DNA from: Pycnopodia helianthoides
Lineage: Eukaryota; Echinodermata; Asteroidea; Forcipulatida; Asteriidae
DNA: 64,000 nucleotides
Direction: 5' to 3'
Assembly (NCBI GenBank): GCA_032158295.1
Contig: CM063250.1
Location: 7,501-71,500, forward strand
Below are positions 23,701-35,700 of this stretch, one piece after another. The notes beneath the pieces are model-generated. The model ran no database searches. It saw only the letters and a program-made list of their open reading frames with translations, and was not told the DNA's origin. A program made the position numbers and the translations under genes. The first letter of the stretch is position 1; every line of letters starts with the position of its first letter.

Positions 23701-26700
23701 GTTGATGATGGGGCTAAGGGTTGCAACGGGCTGGGTGGATCACTGGTTGGAGTACGTGGACTGGGCGATCTTTGCCTACTGGTCTGGTAACCCGGATCCT
23801 TCTGGGCGTTCATCTTGGCACGCAGCACAGCCATCTGGGTGGTCTGCATGGGGCTGCGAGGACCCATCTCATAGTCAACCGCACCGGGCATGACGGGTTT
23901 CAGCTGATTAGATGTGGGCGATGTAGGCGGCGCAGCGTGGTAGGGGCTGCTGAAGAAGGGGTTCTCTTGGCGAACGGGACTGGGCGTCTTCTGAACCTCG
24001 GCATACAAGCTGCCATCTGGAGCGGAGCTGTGCGGGATATTGTTGTTCATGTTGATGGACAAGTCAATGATCTCTGGAGAGTAATCTGTGAAAAGTACAC
24101 AAGGAACTAAATCATTTCATCAATGAAAAAAATTAATCCATCGTCTTCTTTAATAATATATATATAAATAAACCTCAAACTTATCCACATAGACAAGGCC
24201 CTATTCGCAATCAGCCTACCTCCACCGTCGATTGTGGTTTCAAAGTTCTCGTAGGAGTCCCATCGGATGAGCGGATCATCAGAGTTATCTGCCGGGAAGT
24301 TACTCCCAGGCACATAGTCGCTTCCGTGGAGCCTGTCTGGCGTCTGAGAGAAAACAAACTCCACTTTCGTGAACTCTGGGAATCGGGCATCTTTCAGTAC
24401 AATGAAGAACAGAACAAGAGAGTTTTTTTTAATTAAGCTGGTGATTATAACAATAATTTATACAGCATTCGTAAGGCGCACATTCCTGTGCAATTTATTC
24501 AAAGTAACCAATGAAGAGGAACAAAGATTTTTTAAATGGTTAGAAATGCAAGCATCAACAAGCGTGCTTTCAATTGATGCTGGAAGAGTAAAAATATTAA
24601 CAAAGAACACCACAACTCACCAGTGCAGGCATCATCTAGATCACTCTTCTGGTACACAAGACGGCACTCCATGATGGCCGTCGTGTGAAACTGACATCGG
24701 AAGATGACGTCGCGCGTTGTCGCTCGGAACTTCTTGTGGTAGCACTTGATCAAGACGTCCCCCCTGATGGGCAGGGCCTGGTCCAATGTGATTGCGAATC
24801 GACTGGTACCCTCTGGCACTGAACTGTTGATAGAAATAAGGAGGAAACACTGAAGAAAACCAATGTAACGGATCCTGTAAAAAAAAAATTGTGTGACTAG
24901 AGCTTTAACTAGAGTTGGTTCCTGCGTTTTTAGCTGCTGCTGCTGCTCCTCATGAGTGGTACTCACTACCATCATATCTTCACCATGCAAGTACACTCGG
25001 ATAATTAAAAAAAAACTGCTGAAAGCTCATCTATATCATAGTATGTGACTTTTTCCCATACTTTAACACAGGAACATAATTAAGTATGGACTATGTCGCA
25101 ATATTCCTGGCACTTTGAAACTCAAGAGACAAAGGAGCCTTATAGAAATGTTTTGTATGTATTTATGTACAATAAACTTCTCAGTATTGTCAAGTGACCA
25201 CCGTTACTTTACTTACAATACTGGAGATGTATAGATGGGCTGCATCCCCTGATAAACCCTCAGAAAAGGTCGACAACCTAAAAGAGCAACATTCACACCA
25301 AATTTATCAAAAGTGATACACACAAAATTGCTAAATGCAGACAAATTTGGCTTAAAGCACATGAACAACATTTGGAATTTTCAAAGACTAGTATCCACAC
25401 TTTATGTGACCCAACATACATTTGTATACATGAAATAACAAACCTGTGAAATGTTAAGCTCAATCGGTCCTCGGAGTCATGAAAAAATTGTGAAAACCCC
25501 ATTATATGTTTTCACTGTTTTCAAACATCAAATTTTATCACCAGTGATAAAGACTCATTTCCTAAAAACTATGGCATTTCAAGCAAAACTATTTAAAGGG
25601 AAGTTTACCACCATGACTATCTTTATACAATGTAAGTCAGTGCAAATCTGTAAACATTTGTATTTTCAATCTTCCCAATGTTGTACACACCCTTTAACAG
25701 AAACAGATTACCAGTCAAAGTGTCATGCAATGGAAATTACTTGTGAATGGTTCCCTGCTAATTTGTGCATACAACTTATGCACAAATTACCAGTCACAAT
25801 GAGGATTGCACTCCATACCCACCTCCATTGATGTCATAATTAGGAACTCCATGTATTAGTACATGATGCAGAAACAGAGGTGTGCTGTTGACCTGTATTG
25901 ACCTCATCAGCAGACCGGTGAAGTAGTTGACGTAGCGGTGTTGAGACGGATGCATGGCTGATTCCGTCTTGGCCTCAAGGAAACGCTTCATGGCGTACCT
26001 GTCCATTGCCGTCTCTGAACTGAAGATTAAAAAAATTAAAAATTATAATACTGTCAAAACTGATAAGTAAAGCAACAAACTGCAATATCATACAGGTATT
26101 TATATACTATTTTAGGTGTGCACAATTACAATATATTCATAAATACCTGAGGCGTCATTATCTTTAATTTTTAAGGCCTAGGGGTTTTATAAAGAGAGAA
26201 CATGTCGCAAATCCAGATGATATTGTTTGCAGACCTCAAAACAAGGAATCTTCTACTAGTAAACATGGTAAAGAGCTAACTATGTGCAAAGTTTGAAGGT
26301 TGTGTGAGCTTGGGAAGTGTGTCTTTGTTGGCCAAAAATAAAACTCAAATTTTGTATTTGTGTGGATTAGACTGACACAGCCTTCTGCCACATCAGGCTT
26401 GGTGGACAAAAAGTTTTGTTTTTGTCTCCACACTAAGTACATGATACGACTTTCACTTTTTGAGAAGGTTCAGTGAGAAGAAGACACGAATAGAAAGAAA
26501 ACCCAGTACAATAACAAAATAGGTTTTCGGCTGATGCCCGAACACCTAAAACTCACAAAATAAATTGATATCTACTTTCATAATGTTTTAAATGAGTCAG
26601 AAGTTCCAAAGTGAGGTAGTACATGGAGAAGTACTTTATTTAAACTTACTTGGAGGTGATGTTGATGTAATTCATGTAGGCCAAGACGATCATACCGATG

Positions 26701-29700
26701 GGACCTCTGCCTCCCTACGAAGACAAAGATTATCAAAACTAATCAATTATAGAAACCTTAGAAACCTGTGCAAAACTGCCACAGGGGCTTCAAACATATT
26801 TAAGAGGATCTACTGGGAAAGCAAGTGATAGTTAATGTCCCAATGCCTCAGGACTCCATTCCCCACACTCTAAAGAATAATCCAGCAGAAAAGAGCGATC
26901 TAAAGTTTATGACTTGTGGACAGTGGATGATGATAAGGGAATTTGCAGGCAACCAGTCCAAGGCAATCTTAAAGAAGGCAAGCATTTGCGTTCAAATTTT
27001 CACATAATCTTCCAGAGGATAGTTGGACCTTTAGACGAGTTCAGTTCAGTTCAGTTCAGTTTATTTCCACTCAATCAGTTTGCTTACACAATAATACACA
27101 TACATTGTACAGCACTTTAGATACAATGTAATGATTAAGTGGTGGGGGTCTCCTAAAAGCAAACTTGTTGGAGACCCGCAATATTTAAGAAAACTGGGTT
27201 AAGGAAATACTTACATGTAGTGAGGAGAAATAATATAACACACAAGGGGGACACATGACAAACAGGACAACAATACACCTGGAGAGATTCACTGCACACC
27301 ACAAATAAATTTCAAACACATAAATAAGGACAATTGCTCTGTAGATGTATGCTACCAAAGTCCTTCTGTTATGACAAGGCCTCAAAAGAGAGCAACTCAG
27401 TTTTTGTTTTGTTTGTTTGTTTGTTTGTTTGTTTGTTTGTTTGTTTTGTGGGGGGAGGAAGAGAGAAGGGGAAGGGGAGGGAGGGGAGGGAGGGGAGGGG
27501 AGGGGGAGGGGAGGGGGAGGGGGAGGGGGAGGGGGAGGGGAGGAGGGGGAGGGGGAGGGGGGAGAGGGGAGGGGGAGAGGGAGGGGTAGGGAGTACACTA
27601 GCCTACATGTACCTTGCAGTGCAGTACGACCACATGCTGGGATTCTGCCTTCAGCCATGTCTCTATGTGCTTACAGATACTACACAGCTTCTCCAACGGT
27701 GGGGCCAGATGGTCAGGCCAGCCAAGATCATACACCTACAACCATAAAAACACATCACAGGAGTTTGACATTCACTCAAAAACAATTCCTTTGTCAGATT
27801 TTGTTTGCGGTTTAAAACCAGGAAGGGCTAAAAAAAAAAAGGATTAAACTTGGCCTCCTCATAATTTTGTAATCCCACCTTCCAGTTTTTGTGAGATGCT
27901 GGTTTGTCAGTCCGATTGTAAACAGATCCCATTAAGATCTTTGTAACAAAAATACTGCTGATGAGTGACAGGTAGAAAAAATTGAAACTCAGATGCAAGC
28001 ATTTACAACCCTATCTCTTGAGTCACGGACTGTAAACCTGCAGGGTCATGAACCCAATAATCGAGGCCCAATTTCATAAAGCTGTTAAGCGGAAACACTT
28101 TCTCAACCATATCTCTCAATGGTTGATGTAATTAGTGGTAACCCATGTCTACTAAGCAATGTATTTAAGTATTGAGCCAATTGTTGTGCATGAATGTAGC
28201 TTTATGAAATCGGACCCTTGGATAGAGTGCTGCAATAAGCAACAATAGTAGCAGAGAACATAACTCACAATTACCAGGGAAATGTTACCAACAATGACTG
28301 GCTATTATCTGCTAATGTTCGCTCAGCCCAAAAATAAATTATTCAGTAACACTTTCTACCAGGCATCTGTATCTAATTGAAATTTTAGCCTATTTTATTA
28401 CAGCTGCTTGAAAAACAGCTGAACACAGCAAAATTTACCAACCAAAAAACAATGTCCTGTATGTTGTTTTGCATGGTTTCCCCCTTATTTATGATAAGCA
28501 GCTACTTCCAAGGAGCTCCAAGGAAATGGACACTAGAGATCTCACCCCAGGTGAAGGAGTTGGAGGAGAAACCCTCAGGTTTCCAATGGACAAATTTCAG
28601 GTGCATTTCAATAATTGCAAGACGAGATTGAAGCTTGAGCTCATTCGACATCATCAGACGACGTAAAATGAACTTTTCCTTGTTGTAATTCACACCGCCA
28701 TTGGTGTACCCAATACACCTAGCTGGACAGACATCTGTCTTGGCAGATGTTAGGTTCATATGCTATGCCAGTGAATGCGTGCCTCAGAGAGAGCCAATGA
28801 CATTCGACACCTCATCAAAATATACAACCCCAGCCGTGACAACAACCTAATTTTAAAATTGTTTGATAAGTATTCAAAAGCTCACTCGACAAAAAGTCCT
28901 TCAAGTACCAATCACCCTGAGAGTATTCCTGCTAAACGTGCTCTCATCCTTGAATAACTTATAAAAGATAATGCAAAAAAAATTAAAATCTCAATTTTTA
29001 AACGAACAAAGCCTGTTATAGTTTGTCTTCTAGTGATGCCTACAGCCCACTACTGTAATTGAAATTTTTTTGAGAACAAACTCCATTCAGAGCTGTCAGC
29101 TTTTCCAAAAAAGATCATAACATGATCAAAACCATTACTTCCATCTCCACCGTGTGAGACGTCCAACCCTACATTAAAACCTGGTTTCAGGAAACACAAG
29201 CACCAATCATGTTGAGCTTTTGACAAGTTAATTTTGAGATAAATTTCTTGATAACTAGAAAGTAGAAATAGACCCATTGCGTAGGCTGCCATTGCTGAGG
29301 TAAAACAATGGAAATGTGCATGCATGTAGGCATAACACGCAAATCTAAGCTTTCCTTTGACCTTTGTGAGAGGAGCTATATGAGCTTGTTACATCATATG
29401 CAAGGGGTCTATAAACATACTCTTTCAAATAACCAACTAAAGATAGCTGTGAAAGTTTTGTGTCAATGTTCAATTTCTAAAACGTTTGACGTTTTTTATG
29501 TACAACAAGTTCTTATCAAATTGTAGTCATGTTGTGTTATCTTTAGTTCAATTCAATGTGACCAAACAAAGGCTTGAAGCAATTGGTGTGGACCCTTTGA
29601 TTACTCCATATAAATATCAAAACGGTGTACAGGGGGCTCAACACTAAGGGTTTGATTTACCTGGGGATTGAGCTTATTGAGGTCATGGCGTTTCTGAGAG

Positions 29701-32700
29701 AGATTGAAGATGACATAATTGTCTTGATGTTTACTCTTCAGCATCCGTACTACATCCCTGAGGTTGCTGCGGTACTGGGCCTCTAATCCTCCGGATGGAA
29801 AGGACACACCTAATACAACAAAACATGGCCTTACATCAATCACTTCTGTTCAATATATTTAAAGGTTTATTACATCATTGGTTTTTGAAAGAGTTTATTC
29901 AATCCCATCCTCTGGTTTCAACAAACACACCATACAACTAACTAGTTGGAAATTTTATCAAATGAAAAAGTGGACATGTGTTAGTGAAACAATAAAAAAA
30001 AAATTTGTAAGGAATTTTGTACATGTACGTGTTTATTTGTACCTTTTTGTTGTTGTGGTAATCAAAATAAGTAATAGTGATTTTGGAGTCTTCTTAGCAT
30101 TTTAATGCTTGGCTTTGACAGTGTTCCAAGGAGGATTGGTTATTTTAACGTTGATCAACATAACCAAGTTCAAGTTTGGTATTAAAGTATAACAAAGCAA
30201 ATACAATTATTTACCAATAAGTCTTTCTGTGATATAGTCCACATCCAGATCAAAGGAGATACTTGATATGGCTCTCCCCTCCTCTGAAACAAAAACACAA
30301 AATTGGAACTTATTTTTAGAAGTCGGATATATAACTGTACACAAAATTTTGGTCGCCTTTAGCAGATTTCGTGTAAGCAAATAGCAATGAGGCAAACACA
30401 AACCGTATAAAATTCAGAGCTATTGATTAAACCTCTTAATGTCTTAACATCATCCACTGTGGTTTTGAATGATAGATAAACTATGCAGCCTGCAATAGGA
30501 TATCATGTGATAAGGCGAAAAAAAAAATACGATACTGATACGAATTCCGATATTCCGATACGATTGACGATACGTCCACGATCGTCCATGTGTTGAGCAC
30601 AATCAACAAATTGCACAACGAATTGGGCAAAATTGCGCGCAATCTTCAGTTTGCGCTCTTTAGATTGGCAGTTCAAGCGGCCGGTCTTGCAAAAATGTGC
30701 GCAATCTGCAGATTGCGCAAACCTGTGGAATGCGCTTCACACATCGCCACGTACACACGTGCGCGCTGCGAATTGAATTGTGGGTATTTTTCGCTCGTAG
30801 TCAAGTTGTTGGACATCGCAGGCTGAATCACAGAGATATCTGTAAATTCTTCTTGATATACTCTGGTTATTATTTTAAAATGTTGCCTAAAACATGGTAA
30901 GTTGGTAAAAGTCAGACATTTTCTTCCAGGTAAAATAGGTTTTTGTTTTTGTTTTTTCATTTTTTTTTTCCCCGTTTTTTTGAAAGTCTGAATTAAATGT
31001 TTAGGGTCGCGGCTTAAAACTAGGGTCGGTCGGGGAACCGGAAACAGAACCTTTTTTTTTTTTGGCCTAAGTGTATCTACACAGTACACAGTTAAGAAGT
31101 GACTATAGATAAATAGTAAACTTGCAGGTACAAACACCACTTAGTACGGAGTTAGTTTTGTGCACAGTTGTGACACCATACACAACCCGTGCAATTGCAT
31201 GGTTTCAAATGGTTGGTCAAATCACTGGAAAATCTTAACCCATAAGGGACCAGTTAAAAAAAGCAACATTACATTGCACGATGTTTTGGCTGATAACCTC
31301 ATCTGGCTAAAAGCAATATGTTACAGGGTTAAGCAGAGCTATGAAACTTGACATTAATGTGAGACAAACTGATAATTAATGAGCGCTTCACTTCTGTGAG
31401 TTCCTCAAGGGATATTAAAAACCTGATTTTTTCCAGATGGTGTTTACATGTAAAACATTCCCAGTTTTATTTATTCCATGTAAATTTAGTACTTGTTACT
31501 TTTAAAATGACTCCATTGTGCATAGCAAAGGTGCAATTTCATCAAGTTCAAGTTGGAAAATTGACCGAAGTAACCTTCCTTTTCTTTTCTTCCATCAGCT
31601 TTTAGAGCATGAACAATTTGTCAAATGAAAAAAGAACAGCGATGCCGTTGAAAACCCTCAGACCTTAAACATATACATTCTAGCTAACCAAAGATATCAA
31701 CAAACCATGTTCCTATACCCGAGCACTGTGACCTTGACATGATCTAATGAATTGAACTCATCACACTGACCCAGACCTTTGACCTTTTCACTCCCAAAAT
31801 AATCCCACATTTTCTTTCCCAAGGGGAACCCCCTTCCCCGCAGTTTAAAAGTCCAATCGTCACTTTTAACTTGAGTTACGGTCCAGAAAACCTTTCCTTA
31901 AACTCACCACTATGACCCGTAAATACTGATCTTTCACCTCCAAAACAATCCCAACTTTCCTTTCCCCAAGGGCAACCCCCAACCAAGTTACAAGTCCAAA
32001 TGTCACTTCTAACTTGAGTTACAGTCCAGAAAACCATTTCCTTAAACTCACCACTATGACCAATGAATATTGACCTTTTCACCTCCACATCAATCCCAAC
32101 TTTCCTTTCCCCAAGGGCAACCCCCAACCAAGATACAAGTCCAAATGTCACTTCTAACTGGAGTTACCGTCTGGAAACCATTAGCTGTAACTCACCACCA
32201 TGACCTTGCCCTTTGACCTTTTCACCCCTAAACAATCCCAACTTTACTTTCCCCAAGGGCAATCACACACATCAAATACAATTCAAAATGTCATTTCTAA
32301 CTCAAGTTATGGTCTGGAAATGAAAGTGCCCATCCCAAAAAAGGATGCATCTTAATCAAGAAAACCCTTCTTGAGACAAGTTAAGTTCAGCTTGCAATGA
32401 AACAGACATATACCAGCTTTTTTAGAAGCTTTCAGTTGGTCTGGAATAAAGTTAAGGTGGTTCACAACCCGTTGTTAGACAAGGTTGGTATGGGTTGTTA
32501 CCTGGACATTGGTGAAATTTCTGCATGGACGTTAGCTGTCATCTTGTTCTGGTTACTGTCGATGGAAACACTTTTCTATAAGCACAGATATTGGAGTCAA
32601 AATTGTGTATCAAATCAAAATTCATGACAAACCTCAATTGTGCCTGGTTTTTTGTGCCCATTATCTTTGTGGCAGAGCACGAAAAGAAAGATAAATGGCA

Positions 32701-35700
32701 GAGCACAGTAGAAGAAAAGGTAGAAAGGTAGAGAAAGGATCATGACATCAATGAGTGGACTGGCTTAGGTTTTGCTAAACTCCCAGAAGGCTACACAGAA
32801 AACAAGGAAGGTGGAGAGAGCTGGTAGTAATCAGTCAGTGCTGTCTAATGACCTCCAAGGCAATTTTGGGACAAGTACCACATGTAGATAGATTAACATT
32901 AAGATTTCAAAGTAAAATGTCCCTTAAAAAGAACAACTGGTATACATGTAATTGTAAGTTATTGAATGTCAAACTAAATGATTTCTTGAGATAGTAGTCA
33001 TTACAAATTTTACCCATACGAATCAATAATCAATTATTACTTACCAATTTCAGTTGAGTTTGTTGGCTTGTGGTCGGCTGTAGCTATTACTGGGCTGTAA
33101 GAAACGAAAGTAACAATATAAATAAGTAAACATCTTTTCACTGCATACTGAAAAATATTCATCGATATATGTGTTTACTTTTTCATATTGAGCTGTGTAC
33201 AATTTGTACCTGCAGGAAAGTACAGTCCCATTGGCTCTTTTGTAAACTTGTGATGTGACGGGTGACATGGTCTATAGAAGAAACGAATATACGTACATGA
33301 TGTACATGTACATTTTACATTGATAAGTCAAGAACAGGTATAGAAAGTCATCTTTAAGACAGGAAGACAATTTTAATTTTGCTTAAATATCCCTTCCTTA
33401 TGAGAATCTTAAAATCTACTTTTGCAGGGGCACCAAGGCCATGACCAGGGCAACAGAGACCATGGTCGCTGTGGCCTCAGTGTAATTCTAGGCCTACAAG
33501 AAGTTGTTCAGCCTTATTAAGAGGCAAGTTTGGTGAGAGTATTTTGAGTCATTGTAGCTGCATACATGTAAGTGATTCACAATATCAGAATGGCATTCCT
33601 TAATGCATGTTCAAGGTTGTAAAAGTTTTATTTGGCTTTAATGCTTTAAAAGAAACAAACTGGTATGGAAAGTTTTATCCCAATAAGTTGCTTTCGTTAA
33701 GCAATATTCTCTGAGTCATAGCTCTTAGAAATAAGGTTGGTTCGGGACGTGTCTACCAATTCTATGTTTACAGGAATACTATTTTAGGTCACTGATGCAT
33801 CTAAGCAGGCAAACAAAAGAAAACCAGAAACTTAAATCTTGACATGTTTTCCCCATCCAAATGTCATGACTAACCATCGTCAGAGTCTTCCAAGTGCATT
33901 CTGGAAGGTATAGTCATAAGTTACTAAGTTACTTGAGAATTTGAATCATTCCACAATCAAGTGACTAAACCAGCAGATATTTAAACTTTTTTTATAACGA
34001 TAGTCAGTAAATTGAGGAGAGGGGGAGCTGTAGAGGTTTCTGCTGTTTTCATTGATTCTCTATTTTGTTTGCCCTCTTGTATGAACATGGCTTTTAGTTC
34101 TTATTTCTATTTTATTTTGTGTAATAATTTAATTGTCATTTGTAATTTAAATAATTGCAATCTTATCAGCATGCATTTTATGGACAATAAATGAGTTTAA
34201 ACTTTGAATAACAGAGTACAATTTTGTAAATGGCTGGTAATTACAAAGTTCTGCAAGCAGAGACAGATTATCAGTTTAGATTTCCGGGCCCAATTTCAAT
34301 GAGTTGCTTATTAAGCAGATATATTTTAATTGCAAGTTTGCCCCAAACATGAAGAAAATATTAAAGATGAGAATAACTCAGGTGTGACCAGATTAGATAT
34401 ACTCAACACTGCTGACCTTTATTTGTAGTATTTCTATAACAAAAAAAACAGTTTGTTGATTTGAAAGTTTAATGCTCAGACCACAATGTCTTTGAAATAG
34501 AGGGATTCTTTCTCCACATCCTGCATCACGACATTGTGGCTTTCTATTTCAAACTGATTACCAATAAACCAGACAAGAACCACAAGATACATGCAGCACC
34601 CTTCACAACGTGTTATCACTGGAATTCCACAAGTCACTGACACATCCAAAAAGCACATCCATAGCAAGTTAGGGTAAAAGCAAACCAGAAACAACATTTT
34701 TGACATGTTTTCCCCAAACAACAAGCCTCAAGAACCTCCTCACAGACTTCTAATAGGAGAAGAGGAAGTCATATCTCATTTTAAAAAAAGGGAGAAGATA
34801 AATCGTGTTGTCCATCTCAAGTGGTGACATAACATAACAACTCCTGGTGACACTAAAGCCCCCACATGAAACTGGGACTTATCAGTGCAATAAAAAACGA
34901 GATTCAGAGAGACTTTACAGTGATATACCCTCTCTATCTCTTCAGATTCTGGTATCATAATGCAATGATTGCCTGGGGGTAGATGCTTGGATTATCCATC
35001 ATTGCAATGTATAACCAGGACAGGATACAGGTCAACAAGATCTGATGAGTACCCAAATGTCTGATTTGATCATTACTAGGAAATGCAAACCCTAAACCAA
35101 GTTATAAATAAGACAAACAAAATCAAGTGACAGAACTAGAGTGAGTGTCCCACGATGAGACCAATGATGTACCTTTTCTATTTTGTATATTCAAAGATAT
35201 TAAGCATAAACAATACCAGCAGCTTTGCCAACATAACCTATGCTGTACCTTATCTTGATTCAAAGACAGTATGTAAAGAAGAAGCCGCAGTTTCACATAA
35301 TTACCAATGCATCTACCTTATCTTTGTTACTTATGTCTTTAAAATGAATCTCCGGCATGATATTCAAAACATAACAGCTTAATGCCAACGAGATGCAACG
35401 ACGCCAAGGCAGAATTCTGACCTTTAAGAAAAAACCTTCTACCGAAAACAAACTTTCGCACCGCTTGAAAAAAATTGCCAGAATATCAAGTGATACCAGG
35501 TCCTAATTGGAGAGAAAGCCTGCAGCACCTTTCTCAATAAACATTCATTTCATAATCATTTTCATCTTGTCTCGATATAGCTGGGGTAGGACCGGAGTTA
35601 AGGCGCCGTTCGGTCACGTCTTTACTAAGTCATCTCTAGAGGATGACACAGGGAGGTCAATTCAAGTCATTTCACTGCAAAAAAAATCAGTACGTGACAA

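Larger units (their letters stand above)
30284..33044. other. Intron 6
   Basis: Noncoding. It contains a CpG-rich block with a 20-bp palindrome (30,540-30,790) and a 143-bp tandem repeat (31,735-32,315). No exon is recognised. Confidence 0.5.

Noticed and set aside
27185..27815. Gly/Glu/Arg-rich or Pro/Ser-rich proteins on either strand
   Set aside because: They are translations of the GTTT microsatellite and the G-rich purine tract; only the short tensin exon inside this span is real.
28502..28759. Minus-strand ORF of 85 codons in the expected place of a phosphatase exon
   Set aside because: It lacks all tensin motifs; the true next exon (GWPD...HCK) is at 27,613-27,735 in phase.
33840..33905. 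Possible hammerhead on the minus strand (CUGACGA followed by GGGGAAAAC)
   Set aside because: No pairing for helix II or helix I could be found, so it is a chance match to the core.
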